64,000 bases of DNA from Flavobacterium terrisoli (GTDB lineage Bacteria > Bacteroidota > Bacteroidia > Flavobacteriales > Flavobacteriaceae), in the NCBI RefSeq assembly GCF_030167905.1, contig NZ_JARGNA010000001.1, forward strand, positions 372,001-436,000, read 5' to 3'. Below, piece after piece: positions 45,201 to 52,820 of the stretch (position 1 is the first letter of the stretch; every line of letters begins with the position of its first letter). Under the pieces are notes generated by a model. That model was not told where the DNA came from. It saw only the letters and a program-made list of their open reading frames with translations, and searched no databases. Both the position numbers and the translations under genes were made by a program.

Positions 45201-45431
45201 CAATTGCAACGCTTTGTCCGACGGATTTTCTTTGGCAAACTCCGATAAACTTTCCACAACACGACTTTTCATTTCGTGTACCGCTTTGTTGGTAAACGTA
45301 ATCGCCAAAATATTGCGATAGGCATCGGGTTTTTTAGACAAGAGAATAATTTTCAAATATTCTTTGACCAAAGTATAAGTCTTGCCCGAACCAGCGGAAG
45401 CATCGTATATGGAGAAAGCGGTTTTTTGCAT
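42285..45431 (-). CDS. addA: AddA-like UvrD helicase-nuclease
   Basis: A 1048-aa superfamily 1 helicase with a C-terminal nuclease. Motif I is DASAGSGKTYTLVKEY (near residue 10). Other motifs are AITFTNKAVHEMK, FFIDEFQDTSEMQW (Walker B), IVGDPKQSIYRWRGG, IMTIHKSKGLEFPVV and LYVALTRAEEQLY. The C-terminal PD-(D/E)XK domain has PDRMVINTNKEIYLLDYKTG. With the AddB-like protein at 36629-39385 it should process double-strand breaks for recombination, in place of RecBCD. Confidence 0.92.
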   Translation of the reverse strand: MQKTAFSIYDASAGSGKTYTLVKEYLKIILLSKKPDAYRNILAITFTNKAVHEMKSRVVESLSEFAKENPSDKALQLMQDIQTETGLSLATITEKAKSIIKNLIHNYAAFDISTIDKFTHKVIRAFAHDLNLPITFEVSLDTENLLTEAVDAIIAEAGNDETLTNLLVDFTMEKTDDDKSWDISREIMDTGKLILNENNREEITHFQNKTITEFIEIKNKLTELCAEIEAETVALATEALLLIENKGIDVKSFSRETFPNHIKSIVEKRFNPVNKRYYQFEDIPINKTASDRTIIENIIPNLLEILASIYTKFEKKNFYEAFLKNITPLSLLNTVSNELGKIQKEQNILSIAEFNKLINDQIQNQPAPFIYERLGEKYRNFFIDEFQDTSEMQWQNLIPLIDNALSSEDLNGEQGSLMIVGDPKQSIYRWRGGKAEQFIELSKDKNPFVNPDKQLFSLGTNWRSYSEIIDFNNKLFAFLSQEFAHEDYKDLYQNHSHQQFNTKTGGYVNISFVPKVDKESNDDEENLAKNELYLQATLSTIEKVRQNGFRYKDIVILTRKKTHGTEVANYLTENGIPILSSESLLLGASSEVQGVIHILRYLKNSNDLQSKANFLYYLASQQDQLAIHDFIAQGMEQKSETKFQNWLTTFQIDFSFANIRKKSLYEATEIIIAKVIPMHKRNAYIQFFLDLILEHDLKKQAGISDFLTFWDNNSEKQSIPSPEGNDAVRIMTIHKSKGLEFPVVIFPFAEEDYSKGPREKLWLNADEAITGLPKALVDKSSKVEGYGEEASLVYQQKKQEELLDNINVLYVALTRAEEQLYIISGMQSRNAKGDYPNNMATFFIKFLANDFDESKFDYSFGKAKKLSETKDTLDKTETIPQLLATLNPKNIKIAQKESLMWNTQQQKAIEFGNILHEILSFVKTKDDIDLALIKAIENGLIVASQRTEVEETINQVINHPDLQPYFAIGNKILNEKTIIQKEGSLVKPDRMVINTNKEIYLLDYKTGAHQAKYTTQLENYQNAIEKMGFKVTKKALVYIGETLEIVNL

Positions 45432-45449
45432 TTTATTTAAATCGATCAG

Positions 45450-45728
45450 TTAATCATCATAATATTTACCTATTAATTTTTGGTTTTCATCAAAACGAAA
45501 AACATAATGATGTCCAAGACAATTTTGGCTGTTATAAAACAGGACAATTCCATCGCTATTGATAATTTTATTAGGTTTTCCCCATATGTTTTCCAAATCG
45601 ATTCTGCTGGAATCTAATTTTTGTAAAGCGAATTTATTTTCCTGCTCAGAGAAGGCATACCATTTCCAAAGGACAAAGCCGCATAGGATAACCATGACGA
45701 TTGAAAAAGCACTTTTAATTTTTTTCAT
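45450..45728 (-). CDS. Small membrane-anchored hypothetical protein
   Basis: A 92-aa protein with one N-terminal membrane segment (FSIVMVILCGFVLWKWYAF) and a ~65-residue exported tail of mixed strands (IWGKPNKIINSDGIVLFY, then YVFRFDENQKLIGKY). The tail is similar in style to small SmpA/OmlA-like folds. It overlaps the end of the GNAT gene by 14 bp and is likely translationally coupled to it. Family not recognised. Confidence 0.65.
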   Translation of the reverse strand: MKKIKSAFSIVMVILCGFVLWKWYAFSEQENKFALQKLDSSRIDLENIWGKPNKIINSDGIVLFYNSQNCLGHHYVFRFDENQKLIGKYYDD

Positions 45729-46239
45729 TTTCGATTAAATATACAAAATTCAACTTCGCGTCTTCGCCGTAATATTCGACTTCAAATTCATCCACTTTTA
45801 CGGCGCCGATTTTTTCGATAGCTTTTTGAGAACGGATATTGAACGCGCCGATGTGGAAATAAACCTTGTCAACGTGTTCAAATGCGTAATCGAGCATGAT
45901 TTTTTTCAATGCTTTGTTATAACCAATGCCCCAAAATTTTCGCCCGATAAATGTATAGCCAATCAATACCGAATTTTCCTTTTGGTCATAATCATAAAAC
46001 CGACTGCAGCCGACAACTTCATCGGTTTTTGTATCACGAATTAGAAATGCGCCTTTGGACAATATTGCGCCTTCAAAGTAATTCTGAAAGACCTCGCGTT
46101 GATAACGCAATTTATTTGGATGTTGTTCCCAAACCAAAGGATCGCAAGCTACGGCATACAATTCTTCAAAATCCGTTTTCTGTAATGGAATCAGTTTAAT
46201 AAGCTCGTTTTTTAGAGTATTGGGTTGCGAATCAAACAT
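45715..46239 (-). CDS. GNAT family N-acetyltransferase
   Basis: A 174-aa acetyltransferase of the RimJ/RimL-like group. The acetyl-CoA region is VLIGYTFIGRKFWGIGYNKA, with NIRSQKAIEKIGAVKV near the C-terminus. The acceptor is unknown. The downstream small gene overlaps its end by 14 bp. It is divergent from the MFS transporter gene. Confidence 0.88.
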   Translation of the reverse strand: MFDSQPNTLKNELIKLIPLQKTDFEELYAVACDPLVWEQHPNKLRYQREVFQNYFEGAILSKGAFLIRDTKTDEVVGCSRFYDYDQKENSVLIGYTFIGRKFWGIGYNKALKKIMLDYAFEHVDKVYFHIGAFNIRSQKAIEKIGAVKVDEFEVEYYGEDAKLNFVYLIENEKN

Positions 46240-46311
46240 GAAGCACTATAGTTTTTATTTATGCTACTAATGTAATTAATTAATCCTTTATTAAGAAAAA
46301 GGAATTTTGCA

Positions 46312-47553
46312 ATGCGTAATTTTGCGGCACAATTAAAATTTATTGCTTTGAAAAGAAACGAAGTTATTTTGGTAGCCCTTATGGCGTTACTGAATTTTAC
46401 GCATATCCTTGATTTTATGATTATGATGCCTTTGGGCAATATCTTGATGCCCAAATGGAATTTGACTACTTCTGAGTTTTCCATTATTGTTTCGAGTTAT
46501 TCTTTGGCGGCCTTTGTGAGTAGCTTTTTTGCGATTTTCTTTGCCGACAAATTCGACCGAAAAAAACTATTGCTTTTTGGCTATTCCGGATTTTTAATCG
46601 GAACTTTTGCTTGTGCCTTTGCCTTTGGAACCTATTCGATGATATTGGCCAGAACTTTGACAGGATTGTTCGGCGGTTTGATTAGCGCGCAAATCCTCAG
46701 CATCATTGCCGATGTGATTCCGTATGAACGTCGCGGCAGAGCGATGGGCATGTTGATGGGCGGATTTGCTCTGGCCTCGGTAATTGGTGTTCCTTTTGGA
46801 TTGTTTTTAGCCAATAAATACGATTGGCATTATCCGTTTTTGGTAGTAGCCACTTTCGGGGTATTGTTATTGCCGTTTTTATTCCGATTTGTTCCCAATG
46901 TGAATGCACATTTGACAAATCCGATAAAGTTGAAAGAACGCATATCTAATTTCTATGATATTTTTAGCAACCAAGCCCAAATTACGGCTTTGCTGTTTAG
47001 TTTTTTATTGATTACAGGGCATTTTATCATTGTGCCGTTAATTAATCCTTATTTGGTTTACAATGTTGGCGTTCCTCAGGAGTATACGCCTTTAATTTAT
47101 CTGGTTGGCGGAATTTGTTCGTTGATTTCAGCCCAAATCATTGGAAAATTAGCCGACAGTTATGGTAAAAGAACGGTATTTGTTTGGGCAGCTTTGGTTT
47201 CAGTATTCTTTGTTGTTTTGATAACCAATATGCCGCATTGGCAACTTTTTATAGTATTGGGTATTTTCGGTTTTTGGTTTAGTTCTTCTACCGGAAGAAC
47301 CGTTCCGGGACAAGCCATGATTACTCAGGCCGTTACGAGTCAAACCCGTGGCAGTTTCATGAGCTTAAATTCTTGTGTGCAATCACTTGGGACAGGATTT
47401 GCTTCTTTAATGAGCGGTTGGATTACTTACAGCGATACTAAATTCGCAATTCACAACTACAATTATTTAGGCTACATAAGTATTAGTTTAATTTTATTGT
47501 GCGTTTTGTTATCTTACCAATTAGAACGAAAACTGCAATATGTTGAAGTGTAA
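46312..47553 (+). CDS. MFS transporter
   Basis: A 413-aa membrane protein with about 12 hydrophobic segments. The family motif between segments two and three is FADKFDRKKLLLFGY, and RGRAMGMLMGGFALAS follows. It resembles the AraJ/YdhP drug or sugar efflux group. The substrate cannot be told. It has its own upstream region, divergent from the GNAT gene. Confidence 0.88.
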   Translation: MRNFAAQLKFIALKRNEVILVALMALLNFTHILDFMIMMPLGNILMPKWNLTTSEFSIIVSSYSLAAFVSSFFAIFFADKFDRKKLLLFGYSGFLIGTFACAFAFGTYSMILARTLTGLFGGLISAQILSIIADVIPYERRGRAMGMLMGGFALASVIGVPFGLFLANKYDWHYPFLVVATFGVLLLPFLFRFVPNVNAHLTNPIKLKERISNFYDIFSNQAQITALLFSFLLITGHFIIVPLINPYLVYNVGVPQEYTPLIYLVGGICSLISAQIIGKLADSYGKRTVFVWAALVSVFFVVLITNMPHWQLFIVLGIFGFWFSSSTGRTVPGQAMITQAVTSQTRGSFMSLNSCVQSLGTGFASLMSGWITYSDTKFAIHNYNYLGYISISLILLCVLLSYQLERKLQYVEV

Positions 47554-47613
47554 TTTTTCAAAATGTTATAAATGATTGTGTAAATTTTATAAGCAAAAAC
47601 GATTTAAAATTTA

Positions 47614-47621
47614 TAAATTTG
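47614..47621 (+). promoter_or_regulatory. -7 box of sodA
   Basis: TAAATTTG matches TAnnTTTG and lies 34 bp upstream of the sodA ATG. Confidence 0.5.
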
Positions 47622-47655
47622 AACTGCAAATATTAATCTTTAAAACACAATAACC

Positions 47656-48264
47656 ATGGCCTTTGAATTACCGCAATTACCTTATGCATACGATGCATTA
47701 GAACCACATATTGATGCGAGAACAATGGAAATCCACCATTCAAAACATCACAACGCTTATACAACCAATCTGAATGCAGCCATCGAAGGAACTGATTTAG
47801 CAGGTTTGACCATAGAAAACATTTTAATCAATTTGGATATGAAAAACGCTGCGGTTAGAAATAACGGTGGTGGATTTTACAACCACAATTTGTTCTGGAG
47901 AGTAATGGCGCCAAACGGTGGCGGATTACCATCAGGAGATTTGGCTGAAGCGATTGAAAGAGATTTTAAATCATTCGAAGAATTCAAAGCATTATTTGCT
48001 AAAGCCGGAGCAACGCGATTCGGATCAGGTTGGGCCTGGCTTTGTGTGCACAAAGGCGGAAAGCTGGAAATTTGTTCTACGCCAAACCAAGACAATCCAT
48101 TAATGCCGGATACCGGTTGTGGAGGTTTCCCGATTTTAGGGATGGACGTTTGGGAACACGCTTATTACCTAAACTATCAAAATCGTCGTCCTGATTATAT
48201 TGAAGCTTTCTTTAATGTGATTAACTGGACAGAAGTGGCAAGACTGTATGCTACAGAAAAATAA
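47656..48264 (+). CDS. sodA: Superoxide dismutase, Mn-type
   Basis: A 202-aa enzyme that converts superoxide to peroxide and oxygen. The first metal His is in HHSKHH (residues 27-32), the second in FYNHNLFW, and Asp and His in [10 protein letters not shown]. The segment [12 protein letters not shown] with TPNQDNPLM carries the Gln typical of Mn-SOD rather than Fe-SOD. It is a single gene with its own terminator. Confidence 0.94.
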   Translation: MAFELPQLPYAYDALEPHIDARTMEIHHSKHHNAYTTNLNAAIEGTDLAGLTIENILINLDMKNAAVRNNGGGFYNHNLFWRVMAPNGGGLPSGDLAEAIERDFKSFEEFKALFAKAGATRFGSGWAWLCVHKGGKLEICSTPNQDNPLMPDTGCGGFPILGMDVWEHAYYLNYQNRRPDYIEAFFNVINWTEVARLYATEK

Positions 48265-48296
48265 AAATCAAAATATTTTTTTTGATGTTTCAGGAA

Positions 48297-48323
48297 GCCG
48301 GTTGCGAAAGCAATCGGTTTTTT
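48297..48323 (+). terminator. Terminator of sodA
   Basis: A stem CCGGTTGC / GCAATCGG (one G-U pair) with a GAAA tetraloop and six T, 33 bp past the sodA stop. Confidence 0.85.
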
Positions 48324-48340
48324 GTTTGGAATAGGGTTAA

Positions 48341-48428
48341 AAATAAACAGGCGGAATTGCTTCCACCTGTTTGCCCCAAATCTACCATAAACTTAACCTA
48401 CACTAAATACTATGGTACCACAAATCTA
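48341..48428 (-). ncRNA. Putative small RNA, copy 1 of 3, with promoter box
   Basis: Read on the minus strand. TAGATTTG (48421-48428, TAnnTTTG box) is followed 3 nt later by hairpin TACCATA...TATGGTA (48383-48417, 21-nt loop). A single-stranded GATTTGGGGC comes next, then a 12-bp terminator AAACAGGTGGAA-GCAA-TTCCGCCTGTTT and ATTTT. It shares 31 bases exactly (48370-48400) with the other copies. The U-G pair in the stem would be a C-A mismatch on the plus strand, so the transcript is on the minus strand. RNA length is about 75 nt. Confidence 0.7.
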
Positions 48429-48534
48429 ACAACATCAGAAAGAATATTGTGCTTTTTTAACTGAATTATATTGGAATGATAGGCAAATGAGAGTGTAATC
48501 TGCCATTTTTGATGATTTTCAGACTTTTATAAAA

Positions 48535-48619
48535 TAAAAAAGGCGGAATCTCTTCCACCCTTTTTGCCCCAAATCTACCATAAACTTAACCTACTAATGC
48601 TATGGTAAGGTCAAATGTA
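48535..48619 (-). ncRNA. Putative small RNA, copy 2 of 3, with promoter box
   Basis: Minus strand. TACATTTG box (48612-48619), 4-nt gap, hairpin TACCATA...TATGGTA (48576-48607, 18-nt loop), GATTTGGGGC, then terminator GGTGGAA-GAGA-TTCCGCC with T6. It is identical to copy 3 over 64 bases (48556-48619 and 48733-48796), including the box. The transcript would be about 73 nt. Confidence 0.75.
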
Positions 48620-48708
48620 TAGGAGTTGTTGTGTTCTAAAAAATAAAACAGACAAACGGCAAGTATAATCGTTGAAATTTTTTTTACTGATTTTCAGGGT
48701 TGTAGAAA

Positions 48709-48796
48709 ATAAAAAAGGTGAAAATTGCTTTTCACCCTTTTTGCCCCAAATCTACCATAAACTTAACCTACTAATGCTATGGTAAGGTCAAATGTA
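48709..48796 (-). ncRNA. Putative small RNA, copy 3 of 3, with promoter box
   Basis: Minus strand. TACATTTG box (48789-48796), hairpin TACCATA...TATGGTA (48753-48784), GATTTGGGGC, then terminator GGTGAAAA-GCAA-TTTTCACC with T6. The terminator stem differs from copies 1 and 2 by paired changes that keep it closed. TTTTTTG lies about 21 bp upstream of the box and may be the -33 element. It is the first copy in transcription order and starts ~90 bp from the purF stop. The gene-free span 48265-48874 is largely these three units. Confidence 0.75.
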
Positions 48797-48874
48797 AGCG
48801 TATTAACATTTTGAAAACAAAAAATTTAGACGAACTGCATCAAAAATCGTTTAAAGACAAAAAATGTTAAAATT

Positions 48875-50773
48875 TTAGTAAGCGCGTGCATCTTTTCCTT
48901 CATAAAAATTCATAAACGCCTTGTTTACAACACGGTTACCTCCAGGGGTTGGATAATCTCCTGTGAAGTACCAATCTCCCAGATTTTTCGGGCAGGCAAC
49001 ATGTAAATTGTCTACCGTTTGGAAAATAATTTTGACTTCGGCATTAATATCTTGTGGATGCAAGAGCTCGGCTATTTTATCGGAAATTTCTGTATCGGAA
49101 AACTGAGCATAAATTTCTGTTACAAAATTTACTACGTCAGCATCTTTTAATTTTTCCTGCGACTTGCATTTTTTATACACTTCATCAACAATATGATACT
49201 GATTTCTTTCTTTTAATAATTCAATCGCAGCTTGGAAAGCGACTAATCCTTCCAATTTAGCCATATCAATACCATAACAATCCGGATATCTGATTTGCGG
49301 TGCAGAAGAAACCACTACAATGCGTTTTGGATTCAGTCTGTCCATCATCTTTAGGATGCTTTTCTTTAATGTGGTTCCACGAACAATACTGTCGTCGATG
49401 ATGACCAAATTATCGGTTGGTTTGATTACGCCATAAGTCACATCATAAACGTGAGCCACCAAATCATCGCGGCTGCTGTCTTCGGTGATGAATGTTCTTA
49501 GTTTGGCATCTTTTATAGCTATTTTTTCAGTTCTGATTTTTACCGAAAGGATTTCTTCCAGTTTTTCTTTGGTCAACGTTTTTCGGTTGTTCAAAATGAA
49601 CTGATTTTTTCTTTGGTTTAGAAAATCATTTGCAGCTTCAACCATTCCGTAGAACGAAGTTTCTGCCGTGTTTGGTATAAAAGAGAAAACCGTATTGTCG
49701 GTATCATTATCAATCGATTCTAAAACGGCAGGCAAAATCAATTTACCCAATTCTTTTCTTTCCTGATAGATTTCGGCATCGCTGCCACGGGAAAAATAGA
49801 TGCGTTCAAATGAACAGGCTTTTTTAACCGTTGGCGTAATGATTTCCTGCTCGGAAACAGTGCCGTTTTTCTTTACGATTAAAGCATGTCCCGGTTGTAA
49901 TTCCTGCACTTTTTCAAATGGTACATTGAAAGTGGTTTGAATTACCGGTCTTTCCGAAGCAACCACTACAATTTCGTCATCTTCATAAAAATACGCCGGA
50001 CGGATTCCAGCAGGATCACGGAAAACAAAGCTATCGCCGTGACCAAGTAATCCAGCCATCGCATAACCACCGTCCCAACCTTTGGAAGCGCGTTTTAAAA
50101 TTTTGGCCAAATCCAATTTTTCGGCAATTACCGGAGAAGCTTCTCTTTTGGACAAACCGTTATTTTTACATTCCTGGTACAAATCGGTTACTTCATCATC
50201 AAGGAAGTGCCCAATTTTTTCCATTACGGTTACCGTATCCGCCATTTCTTTTGGATGCTGGCCCAATTCTACCAGACTATTGAAAAGCTCGGTTACGTTG
50301 GTCATATTGAAATTTCCGGCCACGATAAGATTTCGGTGCATCCAGTTGTTCTGGCGTAAAAACGGGTGAACGCTTTCAATGCTGTTCTTTCCGAAAGTTC
50401 CGTAGCGAACATGTCCTAAAAACAATTCGCCTATATAAGGAATGTGGTCTTTCTGCAATTGGACATTGTCATTATATTCCGGATGTAAAGTCAGCTCTTC
50501 ATTAATCCTTTCATTGATTTGCGCAAAAATATCCTGTATAGGTTGTGCCTTGTTCGAACGCACACGGCTGATGTATCTTTCACCGGGATCGACATCAAAT
50601 TTGATGGAAGCAAATCCGGCGCCGTCTTGTCCGCGGTTGTGTTGCTTTTCCATTAACAGGTACATTTTCTGTACACCGTAAAAAGCCGTACCGTATTTTT
50701 CCTTGTAGAATTCCAACGGTTTTTTTAATCTTAAAAGGGCGATTCCACATTCGTGTTTAATAGCGTCGCTCAT
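48875..50773 (-). CDS. purF: Amidophosphoribosyltransferase-like class II glutamine amidotransferase
   Basis: A 632-aa enzyme. The N-terminal glutaminase domain starts at Cys9 (HECGIALL) after a short propeptide, with GHVRYGTFG and NRGQDGAGFA. The phosphoribosyltransferase domain has the PRPP loop LVIIDDSIVRGTTLKKSI. PurF makes phosphoribosylamine from PRPP and glutamine, the first step of purine synthesis. It is longer than the usual ~480-510 residues, with extra sequence in the middle and at the C-terminus (VKIIFQTVDNLHVACPKNLG). A purN gene lies nearby at 52821-53390. Confidence 0.88.
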   Translation of the reverse strand: MSDAIKHECGIALLRLKKPLEFYKEKYGTAFYGVQKMYLLMEKQHNRGQDGAGFASIKFDVDPGERYISRVRSNKAQPIQDIFAQINERINEELTLHPEYNDNVQLQKDHIPYIGELFLGHVRYGTFGKNSIESVHPFLRQNNWMHRNLIVAGNFNMTNVTELFNSLVELGQHPKEMADTVTVMEKIGHFLDDEVTDLYQECKNNGLSKREASPVIAEKLDLAKILKRASKGWDGGYAMAGLLGHGDSFVFRDPAGIRPAYFYEDDEIVVVASERPVIQTTFNVPFEKVQELQPGHALIVKKNGTVSEQEIITPTVKKACSFERIYFSRGSDAEIYQERKELGKLILPAVLESIDNDTDNTVFSFIPNTAETSFYGMVEAANDFLNQRKNQFILNNRKTLTKEKLEEILSVKIRTEKIAIKDAKLRTFITEDSSRDDLVAHVYDVTYGVIKPTDNLVIIDDSIVRGTTLKKSILKMMDRLNPKRIVVVSSAPQIRYPDCYGIDMAKLEGLVAFQAAIELLKERNQYHIVDEVYKKCKSQEKLKDADVVNFVTEIYAQFSDTEISDKIAELLHPQDINAEVKIIFQTVDNLHVACPKNLGDWYFTGDYPTPGGNRVVNKAFMNFYEGKDARAY

Positions 50774-50821
50774 GATAGTTGTTGTGTTGTTGTAAGTTGT
50801 TTGTAATGTGTATTTTAAAAC

Positions 50822-50847
50822 AAAAATGCCCCGAAGTTTCGAGGCAT
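50822..50847 (-). terminator. Terminator of the PfkB kinase gene
   Basis: On the minus strand the stem is ATGCCTCGAA / TTCGGGGCAT (one T-G pair), followed by TTTTTG, beginning 5 bp after the stop. It separates the kinase from purF. Confidence 0.8.
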
Positions 50848-50851
50848 AAAG

Positions 50852-51778
50852 TTATTGTAATTCTATTTCAAATTGTGTTAAAGCTTTGAATTGTTTCAAT
50901 CGCTCGTTCACTTCTTCTTTTTTCAGTTCGAGCATTCTTTCGGTTCCGAATTTCTCCACACAGAAAGAGGCTAAGTTAGATCCCTGAATAATCGCCGTTT
51001 TCATCGTGTCAAAAGAAATATCTCCTTGTTGGGTAATGAATCCTGCAAATCCACCTGCAAAAGTATCTCCTGCACCGGTTGGATCAAATACATCAGCCAA
51101 TGGCAATGCCGGAGCAAAGAAAATTTCTTTTCCGTGAAAAATTAACGCACCGTGTTCTCCTTTTTTAATTACTACATATTTTGGTCCCATCGTATGGATT
51201 TTGGCAGCCGCTTTTACCAAAGAATATTCTCCTGATAACTGACGAGCTTCTTCATCGTTGATGGTAATAACGTCAACACGTTGAATCACATCCAATAATT
51301 CAGGTAAGGCACAATCCATCCAGAAGTTCATAGTGTCCAAAACCACTAATTTTGGTTTTTGGGTCATTTGATTTAAAACGCCGGTTTGAACAATTGGATG
51401 TAAGTTACCTAACATTACCACATCGGCATCTTTAAAATGATTAGGAACAATTGGATTGAAATCAGCTAAAACATTTAACTCGGTAGCCAAAGTATCTCTT
51501 GAATTCATATCGTTGTGGTAACGACCGCTCCAGAAGAAAGTTTTACCTTCTTTTACGATTTCAAGACCTGAAATATCGATATTTCTTGAAGTCAATAAGT
51601 CTAAGTATTCTTGTGGAAAATCACCTCCAACAACTGATACAATAGCTGATTGCAAGTTAAAATGCGAAGCAGATAAACCGATGAAAGTTCCGGCACCGCC
51701 TAAGATTTTATCCGTTTTTCCAAAAGGCGTTTCGATAGCGTCAAAAGCAACCGTTCCTACGATTAAAAGTTTGTTCAT
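50852..51778 (-). CDS. PfkB-family carbohydrate/nucleoside kinase
   Basis: A 308-aa ribokinase-fold kinase. The N-terminal motif region is ILGGAGTFIGLSASHF, and the C-terminal signature DPTGAGDTFAGGFAG includes the catalytic Asp and anion hole. NDEEARQLSG and VVIKKGEHGALIFH are also family marks. The substrate (sugar, adenosine or other) cannot be told. It is upstream of purF on the same strand but a terminator lies between. Confidence 0.9.
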   Translation of the reverse strand: MNKLLIVGTVAFDAIETPFGKTDKILGGAGTFIGLSASHFNLQSAIVSVVGGDFPQEYLDLLTSRNIDISGLEIVKEGKTFFWSGRYHNDMNSRDTLATELNVLADFNPIVPNHFKDADVVMLGNLHPIVQTGVLNQMTQKPKLVVLDTMNFWMDCALPELLDVIQRVDVITINDEEARQLSGEYSLVKAAAKIHTMGPKYVVIKKGEHGALIFHGKEIFFAPALPLADVFDPTGAGDTFAGGFAGFITQQGDISFDTMKTAIIQGSNLASFCVEKFGTERMLELKKEEVNERLKQFKALTQFEIELQ

Positions 51779-51906
51779 TATTTGCGATTCAAATTAAAGG
51801 CGCAAAGATAAGGCTAAAGTTTCAGAGTTGCAACTGGCGTTAACGTTTCGTTTTTTACAGAATTTTTTACAGAATTTTGTAGGTTTGCCAAAACTAACAA
51901 GGCAAC

Positions 51907-52326
51907 ATGAGAACAGAGAAAATTGTTTTTGGGATTTTTATATTGGGGTTCATTTTAAGAATGTTTCACATACCCGGCGGTAGCATACTTCCTGTTTTGA
52001 GTATGGCATTGCTATCCCTGTTCTATTTCCCGGCGGGATTTTATTTTTTAAGCGACAAAAAAATCGACAATAAAACAGTTGGTTTCTCTGTGGTTTCAGG
52101 TTTTACCCTGTCAATAACAGTCCTGGGAATATTATTCAAAATCATGGATTGGACCGGAGCATTCTTTATGTTGGTTACCGGGCTGGTATCATTACTTCCG
52201 ATAGCTATTATTTCTTATGTGAATTATACCAAACCAAAACTGGAAGAGTTGCAGAATTACTATAAAAACATTTTTATAAGGGTAATGATTGCTCTTATTT
52301 TTGGGTTGCTACTATTTGTTTTCTAA
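51907..52326 (+). CDS. Four-segment membrane protein of unknown function
   Basis: A 139-aa protein that is mostly hydrophobic, with about four membrane segments (for example IVFGIFILGFILRMFHI, VGFSVVSGFTLSITVLGIL and MIALIFGLLLFVF). The motif KIMDWTGAFFM is like that of the GldL-type and related small Bacteroidota membrane proteins, but it is too short to be GldL. Its stop lies 6 bp from the convergent rnhA stop. Confidence 0.65.
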   Translation: MRTEKIVFGIFILGFILRMFHIPGGSILPVLSMALLSLFYFPAGFYFLSDKKIDNKTVGFSVVSGFTLSITVLGILFKIMDWTGAFFMLVTGLVSLLPIAIISYVNYTKPKLEELQNYYKNIFIRVMIALIFGLLLFVF

Positions 52327-52331
52327 GAAGC

Positions 52332-52811
52332 TTACAGCAATTTTCCTTCTTCTCTTTCGTAAAAAGTATCAATTGAAAGTTTCTCCAAACCTGAAGCATA
52401 AACCGCCAATTCATCACAGCGTTCGTTTTGCGGATGGTTGTTATGGCCTTTAATCCATTTGAAATCGACTTGGTGTTTGCGGTAAATTTTGAGAAAACGC
52501 ATCCAAAGATCAGGATTTTTTTTGCCAGTGAAGTTTTTCTTTTCCCAACCAAAAACCCATTTTTTCTCTACCGCATCGACTACATATTTAGAATCGGAAA
52601 CCACCAAGACTTTCATATTGGGATTCTTGAGTTTTTCCAAACCTACGATTACCGCCAAAAGTTCCATTCGGTTGTTGGTTGTGTATCGAAAACCTTCGTA
52701 GAATTCTTTTCGGTAACTGGTGCCAACCATTTCCATGACTACGCCATAACCACCGTTTCCGGGATTTCCTTTGGCAGCGCCGTCGGTGTAGATATGAACT
52801 TGGTGTGACAT
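52332..52811 (-). CDS. rnhA: Ribonuclease HI
   Basis: A 159-aa enzyme that cuts the RNA strand of RNA-DNA hybrids. The active-site residues are Asp in YTDGAAKGNPG, Glu in NNRMELLAVI, Asp in VSDSKYVVDAV and Asp in NERCDELAV. Full length. It starts 9 bp after the purN stop on the same strand. Confidence 0.95.
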   Translation of the reverse strand: MSHQVHIYTDGAAKGNPGNGGYGVVMEMVGTSYRKEFYEGFRYTTNNRMELLAVIVGLEKLKNPNMKVLVVSDSKYVVDAVEKKWVFGWEKKNFTGKKNPDLWMRFLKIYRKHQVDFKWIKGHNNHPQNERCDELAVYASGLEKLSIDTFYEREEGKLL

Positions 52812-52820
52812 TTTTCCGAT

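Noticed and set aside
42285..45431. Phage-defence helicase-nuclease (for example Gabija/Zorya-like)
   Set aside because: Motifs, length and C-terminal nuclease fit the housekeeping AddA type, and an AddB partner lies nearby.
46212..46484. 90-aa minus-strand ORF upstream of the GNAT gene
   Set aside because: It lies antisense to the MFS transporter start and has no RBS or recognisable motif.
48341..48796. CRISPR array
   Set aside because: The three repeats are structured, separated by 120-160 bp of non-uniform spacer, and no cas gene is present.
48341..48796. sRNAs on the plus strand
   Set aside because: On the plus strand two terminator stems gain C-A mismatches and the TAnnTTTG boxes are in the wrong orientation.
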